NCBI GenBank assembly: GCA_024138025.1
Contig: JAMXBD010001454.1
Span: 124,001-188,000 of the forward strand
Length of the DNA: 64,000 nucleotides
Source of the DNA: Combretum micranthum
Lineage: Eukaryota; Streptophyta; Magnoliopsida; Myrtales; Combretaceae
Reading direction: 5' to 3'
Shown: one piece after another, positions 37,300-47,943 of the stretch
Layout: every line of letters starts with the position of its first letter
Position numbering within the stretch: position 1 is the stretch's first letter
Notes under the pieces: model-generated
What the model saw: the letters and a program-made list of their open reading frames with translations, nothing else
Told to the model about the DNA's origin: nothing
Database searches by the model: none
Translations under genes and position numbers: made by a program

Positions 37300-38691
37300 T
37301 TTTATTTTTCGTAGTTTTGTGTATTAAAAGTAATAATGTTTAAGATAGATGTGATAAAAGTGTATTGTAAATAAAAAAAAGTAGTGGTATAGGTATGATA
37401 GTATGTAAGAGTGAATAGTGAAAAAGTAGAGATAGTATGAATAGTGTAGAGTCATACAATGAATATTGTACAAGACATAAATATACCGGTAGTAAGAAAA
37501 ATACACGTAAAAGTGCGATATCTAATATTTTATTTACTGAAAAATTATAAAACTGATATTTTTGAAAACCTTATATTTTTATGAGTCTAACGGTGTCAAT
37601 GGAATATTTTTGATATTCTAGACCCTAGGACACGTTTTTCAAAACCAGCATCCGTTCGGGTATGAGACAGATCAAATTTTAACCAATCTGATATTTTTTA
37701 ACATCCTTATATAATTAAGAACTATTTTATATACTTACCTTACATCTACCCTACACAAGTTAGGAGCGTGGGATTGCGAGACTTAAACTGCTAGGTTCTA
37801 CAAGGGTTTTGTTGACCGTAGGGTTTTCAGTTGACTTCTGGTTTCGAGTTAGAGATAACATAAAACTTGGGGGTTTACAATTAGTATCCAAATTAACTAA
37901 TCAATTATTAGCTTTAATTATTTGCTGTTTGTGCTTGACTGGGTTTAATGGATTAAGAGTACAGGTCCTTAATGATCTGTGTGTGTTGTCTCTAGTGAGG
38001 TTGCATGTAGAGAGGATTTCAATAAACTAGGAATGGTACAAGTACAGTACCAGGGTGCTAAGGAGTACCCAACACCAATATTTATAAGTATCCTATATAT
38101 ATATATATATATATGTCTTTATACTTAATATGTTTGTTATAGAGTCATAAGTTACTTTAGGTTTAAGGTTAGACGCGGATAACCCTCGGCTGTGTTGGTT
38201 GATGGGTAAAAAACTATATATTATGAAAATTTGGTTGTTGCATTAAATGCATTGTTGCATGTGACGATTTTTCATGCATGTGTGCTTGTGGTTTTGGCAT
38301 ACTAGACTCTGACTTAATTCTTTTTAATCTTTTTCAAGAATAAGTAAGGAACCTTTAACGCACAACTTGTTAGGATGACGATGGTGGACTAGACTATCTA
38401 GTAGAGTTATGATCAATTAGATTTATTCGAATTTTGATGATTTTTGTTAAGACATGATGTTCAATATTTTCAATCTATCATAATAGACTAAGATTGATTT
38501 CTTTATTAGGATAGTTATGAAATGTTGTCAGTTTATTCTGAAAGTTTTATTTTGAAATTATGAATATTGATGAAACTATCTTAAATGTGAGTATGGAGTT
38601 AATGAATACCGTATCAGGACGTTAGTAAGTTTTTGGGCCTTAGTGTGTCACCATTTTATAATGACACGTAGTGGACTAATAATGCAATGAG

Positions 38692-39491
38692 TAGACATCG
38701 GCATGGTTGGGTCGGTTCCGGACCCGAACCGAAACCGCCGGTTCACGGTTCCACATTTCGTGAAATCGGAACTGAAACTGCCAGAGCCGGGGTGGTTCGC
38801 GGTTCCATGGAACCGCCGGTTTTGACGGTTCCGGTTCCGGTTCCACATGAACCATGAACCAAGTTATTTTTTTTTTTTTTTAAAATAGAAAATACTTGAA
38901 CCATGTCGATGTGTGCTTATTCAGTATTTAACTTTTGCTTTCTTGGCACAAAATTCCTCGTCTAAATTTTGGCCCCCTAAAAATTTGTGTCACAACATCC
39001 CTCTGTGTAGTTATGCCAAATCCTTGTCCTTATCTAAACCGTAAAAGTACAGCAACTCCTGTTTTTCCAAGACACACACACACTCCAATCGACATACGCT
39101 GGAACTGAGATTGAACGTTCATGTGTTTCGGACATCTGATTGTAGTTAGTCTATGTTTTGTTTTCACTAAAATTTAGAAAGCACATTTCTCATATATGAT
39201 TATGCTCCTTCCTCCTAGATCCTCTACCCCTCCCCCTCCTCCTTCCTCCCAACCCCCCAAACAAAACACCAAAATCATTCTGTGTGTGTGTTTTGTTTTG
39301 TTTTTTTTTTGTTTTTTTTTTTATGGCGGGTCGGAACCGGTGGAACCACCGGTTTCGCGTGACGAATCACTAAGACCCGCCGGTTCTGGCTGGTCTTTCA
39401 GCGGTTCGTAACCGTCCCCGACGGGGCGGTTCCCGGGTACGGAACCGCCGGGGACGGTTCATGATTTGGAACCGCCCCGTGGTGATGTCTA
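38692..39491. mobile_element. hAT-like non-autonomous element, same family as 22342-23163
   Basis: The left end is TAGACATCGGCATGG and the reverse complement of the right end is TAGACATCACCACGG. A perfect 8-base duplication GCAATGAG flanks it (38684-38691 and 39492-39499). Both ends are dense in GGTTCCGG, CCGCCGG and GAACCG words, while the centre is AT- and T-rich. The target is the start of the putative gypsy LTR, only ~20 bp from its edge. The open frame at 39196-39411 is compositional only. Confidence 0.87.
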
Positions 39492-39513
39492 GCAATGAGA
39501 TTAGGGCATTACA

Positions 39514-40079
39514 AAAAATTTAATGGAATTACATAGACAATATTACAAGCTACCACAAAAAGGATTACATCAATTATAGACTTTTTATTCTGGCAAAAGT
39601 TTGAGGAAAAAGTGAAAAAAAGGGAAAATAGTATGCAAAGTAGTTATGAGGAAAAAAAAAATGAAGAACGAAAAATTAACCCGAACAACATCTGAACCTC
39701 AAATATCATATCCCATAATAAAAGAATGCTATCCATAGTTTTGTTTTGAACCAAGTTCTATAATTAAAGAAAAAGTCTAATTGATGGAAAAAAACACATA
39801 ATTCTAGAATGGCAAATCCGTTTCTTACTCTAGAATCCACATGTAGCTAGACTAATAAAAAGAACAAACCTTTGTGCAAACCATTGACTTCGATCTTCAC
39901 ATCAAGATGAGAAGAGCGTAATTTTTTTGATATGAAAGAATTACATTCCCATATCATAATTATAAATGCAACGTGCATACATCACTAATACACAGTAAGG
40001 ACTAAAAAAAAAAACCAAGGGGATTTGGAGTTGTGATTGACTTGGCCTTAACCTGTATAAAGTAGCAATTCAATAAGAC
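39514..40079. other. Intergenic, no feature seen
   Basis: AT-rich; may include further degraded copia sequence leading into the RNase H scrap that follows, but I cannot translate it convincingly. Confidence 0.45.
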
Positions 40080-40345
40080 ATTAACAAAAGATTATGTGCT
40101 CACATTTAGAAAGTTTGATGAAAGTTTAATCCATTGAAAGTGATTAGATATTCACATCCAGATAATATTGTAGAAAGTCAAATTTTGGTTATTGGTTTAT
40201 TTGTTTCTACTAACATAAAGAGAAATTTCATGAAAAAGTACCAAACAATCTGTCATTGCTTCATCTATTATGGAAGCAAAATTTGTAGCTTGTTTTGAGG
40301 CTACCATTCATGCTTTATAGCTATGAAACTTTATTTCATTAAGTG
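40080..40345 (+). pseudogene. Ty1/copia RNase H fragment
   Basis: A plus-strand frame with several stops reads 'KSTKQSVIASSIMEAKFVA' and then 'CFEATIHAL', a clear match in wording to the copia RNase H block (normally S-x-K-Q-x-x-V-A-x-S-T-x-E-A-E-Y). It ends where the LTR of the next element seems to start, so the Tat-like element probably inserted into this older copia copy. Confidence 0.65.
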
Positions 40346-40797
40346 ATGTTGTCAAAACCAACTCACTTAAGCACTGGAGTGGTTGAGTCAGGTTAACAAC
40401 CGGTGCACCACTAATTATGTTTTGTCTTACAAGTCCAATACACAAAGTGTAGTTCGAAAACTATAATTGCCTTTATCGAATTTAAACTCACAATGGGTCT
40501 TATTGATAGTCTATTCTAGAACATAGAGCCGCTTAAGCCAGACCTAACACACAAATAGGCTAGGCTAACCTATTTGGCCCATAATTTATCATGAACTCCA
40601 TGAAGAGCGGCCCAGCCTCAATGATAATTTCGATGTTCGCTCGGTTATCTCTACCTTGTTAACCGCTCAACATAGGTAACTTGGTCAGGCTAATACTCCA
40701 GTAGTGGATTAGTGTGTATTCCCCATGTCCTCCACTACTAACCGCTAACCAAACACTCACCCACTAGCACATGATGCCTAAACTGCTATGTAAGATC

Positions 40798-40807
40798 CCT
40801 ATAAATA
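40798..40807 (+). promoter_or_regulatory. TATA box of the Tat-like LTR
   Basis: CCTATAAATA lies ~235 bp before the LTR end and is followed by 'CTCATCTACCTCTCAAG', a normal LTR transcription start context. Confidence 0.55.
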
Positions 40808-41035
40808 CTCATCTACCTCTCAAGAGATATATAATGTTGCACTCAATCACTAACTCCTATTTGATATACATGCTTACTATAACAACTTTTGACTTAAGTA
40901 TCAGAGTGGTTACGTATATACCTATACTTGACATGCTACTGATTGGATTTCTATCTTTGCAAGCCTTTCAGTAGGCCTCGATACGAGCCTAAATCCCCAA
41001 GGTCTAATCTCTACTGGATTCGAGCAAGCGACATT

Positions 41036-41047
41036 TGGCACTGCCTG
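41036..41047 (+). other. Primer binding site of the Tat-like element
   Basis: TGGCACTGCCTG follows the LTR end '...GCGACA' after two bases. Tat/Athila-type elements carry TGGCGCCGTCTG-like sites here instead of the tRNA-iMet site. It has diverged by two bases from that wording. Confidence 0.6.
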
Positions 41048-41049
41048 TA

Positions 41050-44000
41050 GGAATAACTTACCCTTTCACAGGATTTTTCTTACCTCTCTTTCTCAAAAAA
41101 GCTACAACATTCAAGAACCTTGAAGCTAGCACTTTAATTATGTTACCAAGTTTAAAAAACAAGAAGCTGTTCAAAGGTGATTGCCCTGAAGGTGACCTAA
41201 ATTCAACTTTGGGTTTGCCTGGTTTGTAAAGGCCAAGGGGCTCATAGGGAGGTCTCAGTATCTTTTTAGCCTTTGATGGTTCCTTGATCAGAACTATTTG
41301 AGTAGCTTGGAAGACATGCTCCACCAAGTAGTACAACAGAACGTTGAGATCATCAAGAAAAATAAGGAGGTTGAGTATTGCCTCAAAGAATTGGAGTTGG
41401 GGGTGCGAAATTCCTAGCTATAGCTTAGTAGCAGAGAAACTCTGTGGCAATAAGATGACCGTTGTCACCTTCGGGAGGTAGTAAACACCTCTACCATTCC
41501 GATAGGGTCCTAAATGTAGATTTCCCATGACGCAATAAATCCTTCTATTGCTCTAGTAGCATCAAAACCCCAAGCTAAGGATCCCTTACTCGTAGATTTC
41601 CCCATGTTCTAAGGGAGACGATTTGAAGATATGACCCTAGAAGAAATGGAGAGAAATCAAGAGGATGTCAAATATCAAAGAAAGTAAGAAGAGCATCCTG
41701 ACACAAAAAAATGACTAGGATGTTTGTAAAAACTGCCCTAGCATAGTCGATCATAGAAAAGCCTTGGCCCCAGGTCATGAAATTATCAGTGTTCAAACTA
41801 TAGGATGAGACAACTAACCTACAGGAACATCTTAAAAGATATAAGGATCAAATGGTTGTGTTTGACTTCAACGTTGCCATTTTCTGCAAGTATTCCTAGG
41901 AATGCTAGAAAAGGCTACCAACAATTGGCTCCATCAAGGACTTAATCACATCATTCGAAGAGCTAGCGATGGCATTCAAGACTCATTTTACAGTTAGTTG
42001 TCCTTTGAAGAAAGACACTTCGTCACTTTTTCTAATAAATCAAAGGAAGGATAAATCATTGAGAGACTAAATCATCCATTTGAGCTAAGCTATGACCGCG
42101 GTCAATGGCCTCGTCTCAACTTTGCTGTTCGGCAGCAATTCACAGGGGTCAAAAAAATGAAAGCCTCTTTCACTGCTTTGTCAAAATAAGCTAAAAACTC
42201 TAGAAGAATTCCAAAAGTGAGCCAACAAGTACATCAGATGTGAAGACTTCATTGCTACTCACAACGAGATGGAGAAGTCCTAAAAGGATCATTTGCAAGA
42301 CCACAAAGCTAAGGGATTAGTGAAAGACCGCATTGGCTCTCCATGGGGAGAAAAAGAGGGCTGGAACCCCAAGGAAGGAGGCCTTGATGAAAGCTAAGGT
42401 TCTTTGACTCCAGCTTCCTCCCCCTTAACAAATCCTAGGAAGACATTTCTTAGAGATAAAAAACTTAACATCCCACCTAAGCCGTCCAAAATGTGTAGCA
42501 ACTCGGGTAGGAGGGATATTGGCAAATACAATGATAATCACTAAGATGTAGGGCACAACACTAATGACTGTTTCCACTTAAAAGTCAACCACCAAGAGGC
42601 CCTAAACAAAGGACTCCTACATAGTACATGGATGACCCAAACAATACTATAGAAAGAATAAACCAATGAAGGAGAAATGATCGCTAACAATTATTCCAGT
42701 GACCAATAAGACTAGCAATTAGATGATGCTGGTTGTGGAGTAGTGAATACCATTGTTGGAGGGCCATACCCCTCTATTCTCTCTTAATTTTCCAGAAATG
42801 ACAAAGGAAAGGATGTGATTCTCTTCTTAAAAAGAGAAAAGCTTCATATGACCCTTGAATTCATCGACATCGACCTGGATGATGTTAAAATACCGCATCA
42901 AGATGCCTTTTATCATAAAGGCATGAGTAGCAGGCTTTGATGTAATAAAGGTTTTGGTTGAAACTAAAGTAGCATGGACTTCATCTTCGACCATGCTTTC
43001 AATATGCTCTGCAATAATAATAATATCCAGAAAATTGAAACCATATAAACATGAGATTTTCGGATTCAATAATTAGCCAGTTAAGGTCAGGGGGATTGTC
43101 ACCTTACCAATGAGATTGGGTGACAACAAGCATAAAGCCTATAATGAAATAGAGCTCTTGGTGGTGGTTTTTTGTTGCCTTGTGATACATAGTTTACCTT
43201 CCCTCTTCCTCTTCCACATGGTCCCTTCTTTGGCCTACCTTAAGGTGAAGTTCCTCTTGAGTGGGTTAGTATATGCAGAGGTGACTAGGATTTGTCTACA
43301 AGTTGTATGTCTGAGCCTTGGGCAGAGATAAGTATACTAGATAGATTCATTCCTTGATCGAATGGACTAAAAAAGTGCTAACAAGATGAGGGGCAGGAAG
43401 AGCCGATTGAGTTGATAAAAGAAGTATCGCTTGGTAAAGAAACCACCTTGGTCATAAGATCAGCTTCACATTACGCAGAAGTTCAAAGATGAGCTAATCT
43501 ATTTCCTCCAGCTCAACAATGATATCTTCACATGAACACTTGCTGATATGCCAGATTTGACCCCGAGTTCACACCTACAGGCTTAGCATTGACTCGTAGA
43601 TCAAGCTAGAAATAAAATGACACCAATTTGCAGCCGCTGGCAACCTGCTATAGAAGAAAAGGTCCAGAAATTGCTAAAAGTAGGTTTCATCTAGGAAGAA
43701 AAATACCCTACGTGGCTCGCCAATGTGGTGATGGTGAAAAAAATAATGAAAACGAAGGATGTGTGTCGACTACGCCGACCTCAATAAAGCATGCCCGAAG
43801 GATTGCTTATCCTTACCAATGATAGACAACTAGTCAACTCTATATCCAAGTATGCCTTATTAAGCTTCATGGATGCCTTTTCTAATTACAACCAAATTAT
43901 GATGGAACAAAGGACTAAGTGCATACGTCATTCATCTTGGATTGTGGCACTATGTTACAAGGTGATGCCGTTCAGCTTGAAGAATGCTAGTGCTACCTAC

Positions 44001-44540
44001 CGAGGTTTGTTACCACAGTCTTCAAGGAAAGATCGGTCAAAATATAGAAATCTACATAAACGACTTGATTGTGAAAAGCCTAAACACCCTAAAGACCATT
44101 TCAAAGATCTACCGAAACTTTCGACCAACTTAGGCAATACTATATGAAGTTGAATCCTCATAAGTGCATATTTAGAGCATCGTTTGGAAAATACTTGGGA
44201 TACATGGTTACATGACAAGGAATGAGGCAAACCTTGAGAAAATCAAAGAAATACTAGACATGACCCCACCTAAGTCAGTTAAAGATGTCTAAACACTAAC
44301 CTGTAAAATAATGACCTTAAGCTGGTTCATATCTTGAAGCACCGATTGATGCGTTGAGTCCTTCAAAACCCTCAAGAACCCAACAACTTCAAGTTGATTG
44401 AAGAATGTTAAAAGGCATTTGAAGAATTGGAGGAGCTTGATAGCCTCACCCTGTCTTGGCCAGGCCTATTCCGAAGAAGAATTATTCCTATATCTGGATG
44501 TATCTTGAAGAATGAAACAATTCCTTTTATACTAGACAAC
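41050..44540 (+). pseudogene. Tat-like gag-pol remnant (Gag; RT with no catalytic YxDD)
   Basis: Gag-like sequence runs over ~41640-42450. The RT is clearest at 43791-44230. The frame 43791-44147 has 'ALLSFMDAFSNYNQIMM' and 'YKVMPFSLKNASATYRG', the Tat version of RT blocks 3-4. It then frameshifts before the YVDD block, which reads as degraded 'NLHKRLDCEKPK'. Downstream, 'MKLNPHKCIF' and 'GKYLGYMVT' follow in another frame, then tether-like sequence to ~44530. Frameshifts and stops make it non-functional. RNase H and integrase are absent. Confidence 0.75.
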
Positions 44541-45925
44541 TAAAACCATTTATAAAGTTCTTATGTTGTACTTATATATCAAACAATGAAAAATATAAAA
44601 ATCCTTATCTAATACTATGTGTATCAAATGCAATATAAGTAAATTGTGGTATCTAGTATTTCTTATACTGTGCTATCAAGATTCTTCCATCCTATCAAGT
44701 ACTTACAACCAAAGCTAGGTAAGTAATAGTCACTGTTGCTATCGATGATTGACAAAGAGGAGTCATAACAATCATTATGGATGCTTATGATCTCCTCCTT
44801 TATGCTTTGTGGTAATGATTTCTCTAGCATCATGATCTTTACTGTAATAATATTGTCCATAGATCAAATTACTTCCGTACTAGTCATTTGACTATCTACG
44901 GCCCCAATGTGTGTGTTTGGGATAAAAGTTTTGTCTAAATAGATCGACATGCTATTAAGTATTTTGATTTAATTAGACAGTAATTATGTGATATTTTTCT
45001 CTCGTTTCACTACATTATTCTCTGCTATTGCAAAATAATGAGAGTATAAAGACAAAAGTGTAAGATCCAACCGTTGAATTTGATATAGCTATGCAAAATA
45101 ATGAGAGGGTTAAGACGAAAGTGTAAGATGAAACTCAAGACCCTCATCGGTCTATCCCGGATTTTATGGTAAACATAACCGCCCACGTGTAAGCATGCCC
45201 TATAGGTATGTAGCACTTCTAGTTGATAAAGAGATGCCACGTGTTTATGCTTAAGATGCTTGCGACATGACAATTTAAGAATTTTAAATGAAATCTCGAT
45301 TGCAATTTAAAATTGATGATTGTAGTGGAGATATTATAGTGTGCATTTTTTTTCCCCCTTAGTGCCTAGTGGCATAAATTAAGCACACATTGTACTTAAT
45401 ATATTGTGGAGTATACTAACACGTTGGTAACTCCAATGTTAATTTCATTAGTTCCGCCATAAGCAAGAATCTATTCACGTATTGTAACGTTTAGTATATG
45501 TGTGTTTGAACTTTCCTTTCCATTATCAACCGTCCCAAAATTGAAAGAGTGTATCAGTGTCAAAACATAAAAAATTAGTGCTGGAATACGCTTAACGAGC
45601 CAGGTTCATGCTTTTATTTCGTATCAAATTCGTATCGTATTAAAGTTACATGGAATTGGTTATAATCACAAGTAATTAAGCTAAGGATAATCATTTATTG
45701 TTTATAATCGTGATTTAATCATATTTTTAACCGTATTATATTGTGTCTTGTGTTATTGTACAATATCAGTAATTGCAAATACTAATAAAAATTATACTTG
45801 GAGAGCCTTGAAAACATAGAAAGGGTGGATATAATTCTACAAATATATTTTATTTGAAGCATGCAACTAATAAGGATACATTATTTCATCTTCAATCTTC
45901 TGAAGGTGGTGGAGGTGCTTTTGCT
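44541..45925. other. Intergenic with a short tandem duplication
   Basis: At 45031-45130 the block 'CAAAATAATGAGAG...AAGACAAAAGTGTAAGAT' occurs twice with a 63-base period. Minus-strand open frames at 44663-44860 and 45025-45273 have ordinary amino-acid composition, but I do not recognise them and see no supporting splice or start context. Confidence 0.45.
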
Positions 45926-46456
45926 TCAATCTTTTTTGTTGTAACAATCTTCACCGATGCTACTGACGAAGAAATTTGGTCCTCTCTGAAGCTGAATATG
46001 ATCATTTCCTGTTTGAAAACTTGTTGAATTGCTCCCGACAGTGCACGTATCATAACTATATAGAGTTGATCTCACCACGTTATGGAGCTTTGGGTCGTAT
46101 TTGAAAACTGCGTGATGATCAAGATCCCCATCAATCAATGTGAATTGATCATTTATATTATTTTATACTATTTGTAACCCCATAGTCATCTAAAATATTA
46201 AAACACAACTCAAATCTTTCATTTTCAATTTATAAATCTACTTATTTACAGTTTTGTTTTGTATATATAATCATATACTTACTGAGCACATCACCGGGAC
46301 TAAATTTCTTTCCCTTGGTCCAGTCTATGCATTGACTCTCCAACCAAGAGCATCACCCACAGTGTACTCAACTCCGTAAACAATCTTGCAATGGCATACT
46401 AGCCATATTAGGAGCAAAGTTCCATACATTGTCTTGCTTCTTGAATCCATTGCCAT
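45926..46456 (-). pseudogene. Phytocyanin (early nodulin-like) pseudogene, two exons
   Basis: The minus strand encodes a two-exon phytocyanin-family protein, normally a secreted, often GPI-anchored plastocyanin-like protein. Exon 1 (46456-46283) starts MAMDSRSK, has a hydrophobic signal peptide ('LLLIWLVCHC') and then 'VEYTVGDALGWRV'. It hits an in-frame TAG at 46325-46327. The matching continuation 'WTKGKKFSPGDVL' is in another frame, so the gene is broken there. The GT-AG intron is 46282-46108, at the position and phase usual for the family. Exon 2 (46107-45926) reads 'FKYDPKLHNVV', 'SFQTGNDHIQLQRG' and 'GEDCYNKK'. The first copper His is kept, but the usual Cys, second His and Met/Gln ligands are missing, as in early nodulin-like members. 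An A-run frameshift near 45935 cuts off the proline-rich tail. No GPI signal remains. Confidence 0.78.
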
Positions 46457-47160
46457 TCCTTAAATTTGCAAGAACAAATCCCCAAAATACGTCCCTATTT
46501 TGCTTAACACAACGAAAGATGTCAACACTTTGCTAAACAAGGATTCTCAACACCTTTTTATATATGTCTTCTGAAGTTCCCATGCACGCCAGATGGTGTA
46601 ATGTTGAAAATCTTGGTAATTGTTGTTGTAATAGTTTAAAAAAAAAATTGACTCATAAATAGTCCTAAATGCAATTTCCTAGGAAATACTAATATTTCAT
46701 TCAACAGTTTACTTTTACTTGAAGAGAAGAAAAAAATCTTTTAAGGAGAGGGAAAAAAAAAATAGAGAATAGTCTTAATTTATTAGCGGATAATTTACTT
46801 AACTATCCCTAAGAGTGAGTTAATATCCAATAATTAGTAGTAACATGGAATATTATTTGAGAATAATTACTAAAACAAATTTATAGAGTCCAACGTATTA
46901 ATTTAATAGAATGTATGTTTTTTTGGACCGAAATATTAATTCAATAGAATAGATATATCAATATAAGAAAACTTTATTGTCCTTTTTTCTTTAAACGGAT
47001 CAGTCTTGTAAATTATCAAAGAAAGGAATTAGATTTAGGTATACCCATAAATGAACCATTTGAATACTTATTACATTAACTCCTTTGATCATTTTTAATG
47101 GTCAAAGAGTGAATTGGACAATAGAGTTGTAGAGCTTCCATATAGATATAATATATATAT
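46457..47160. other. Intergenic between phytocyanin and viral insert
   Basis: It would be the promoter side of the phytocyanin pseudogene. AT-rich, with an AT-dinucleotide-rich end from 47145. No specific element identified. Confidence 0.45.
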
Positions 47161-47213
47161 AATATATCTACTTATCTATATCTATTATATATATATAGAT
47201 AAGTAGATATATT
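47161..47213. repeat. AT-rich perfect inverted repeat at the viral insertion edge
   Basis: The 20-base arms 47161-47180 (AATATATCTACTTATCTATA) and 47194-47213 are perfect reverse complements around a 13-base spacer. The right arm ends exactly where viral leader sequence begins (47214). Endogenous caulimovirids are known to be found in AT-dinucleotide-rich sites. Confidence 0.85.
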
Positions 47214-47765
47214 AAACAACAATATATAAACACAAGATGAAATATATATGAGAAGATATGAGGAATAACACAGATATAAGAAATTTTAACCATCACGCCA
47301 GGTATTTCTTAGCAAGAGGGGTCTACTTATGAAGCAATAATTAAAGAAAGCAAGAACATAAACAAATTCTTTATTGAATGGAAAATCTATTACATATACT
47401 GAAGGTGGGGAACATATACCTCAAGACAGAAGCATATGTGTGTGTGCTGTGAATCTTGAGGGACCGGTGAGAATGAAGGAAAAGGTATAAGAATTAATAG
47501 AGAGAGAGAGTGTATGAAAGAGAGAGTGTTTGAGAGATGAGAGGGTGTTTGAGAGATGAGAGAGTGTTTGAGAGGGATGAGAATTGCTTGGAGGAGTTTT
47601 TCTCTGATTGTGTGTAAAGACTGGTGTCGAGTATGTGAGAAGAATTTTGCTTATATAGGCAAGAAATAAGGGTTGTACTGTAGCGAACAGTACACATAAT
47701 GGCCAACAGTTCACTATTTAAATAGTGAATAGTAATGTGTTTTTACTGTTTGTGAACAGTAAAAG
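47214..47765 (-). promoter_or_regulatory. Caulimovirid promoter and leader, copy 1
   Basis: Read on the minus strand: ACTGTT-rich upstream region, TATA box GCCTATATAAGC (47660-47649), then a leader of repeated CTCTCAAACAC(T/C) words, a polyadenylation signal AATAAA (47375-47370) and an AT-rich end. It stops ~14 bases before the point where the primer site begins in copy 2. The 18-base perfect palindrome TCACTATTTAAATAGTGA lies at 47711-47728 upstream of the TATA box. Confidence 0.75.
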
Positions 47766-47943
47766 TTGAGAGAATCCAAGGTGTTACTGTTTTGCTTTCG
47801 GTGGTTTATCCGAGAGTAAAAAGACAGTTATCCTTCGTGATACATAGTAGATGTACAAGTTTTGTACATCAAAAAATGGTTGTATATTTTACAGTGCACG
47901 ACTTTTAAATATACGTAGCTTCTACGTTTTTCTACATTTAGTC

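Larger units (their letters stand above)
34491..39513 (-). mobile_element. Probable long LTR of a Ty3/gypsy element (minus strand), hAT inside
   Basis: On the minus strand the segment starts TGTAATGCCCTAAT (39513) and ends TTTGAGGCGTGGCA (34491), both typical wording for the outer edges of plant gypsy LTRs. A strong LTR-like promoter lies between (see 37144-37151), followed by a pyrimidine-rich leader. Removing the 808 bp of the nested hAT-like element and its duplication leaves ~4.2 kb, very long for an LTR, so further nested insertions are possible. No primer site or polypurine tract is seen at either edge, and the flanking five bases do not match, so it may be a solo or truncated LTR. Confidence 0.4.
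40353..44540 (+). mobile_element. Tat-like Ty3/gypsy element, decayed and 3'-truncated
   Basis: A plus-strand element with an LTR-like region ending at 41033, a primer site of the TGGC(G/A)C... type, Gag remnants and an RT remnant with the wording of plant Tat elements. It breaks off near 44540; RNase H, integrase and a 3' LTR are not found. The left boundary is approximate. The R/U5-type words near 40363-40415 ('CACTTAAGCACTGGAGTGG', 'GGTTAACAACCGGTGCACC') and 40888-40910 ('GACTTAAGTATCAGAGTGG') look like two versions of one LTR motif. Confidence 0.7.

Noticed and set aside
37324..37506. Minus-strand Tyr/His/Phe-rich 60-codon frame
   Set aside because: Low-complexity translation of AT-rich LTR sequence.
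39196..39411. Pro-rich plus-strand frame
   Set aside because: It lies inside the hAT-like element and comes from CT-rich and GGTTCCGG-type repeats.
47421..47714. Minus-strand 97-codon Ser/Thr/His-rich frame
   Set aside because: It is the translated CTCTCAAACAC repeat of the viral leader, not a conserved protein.
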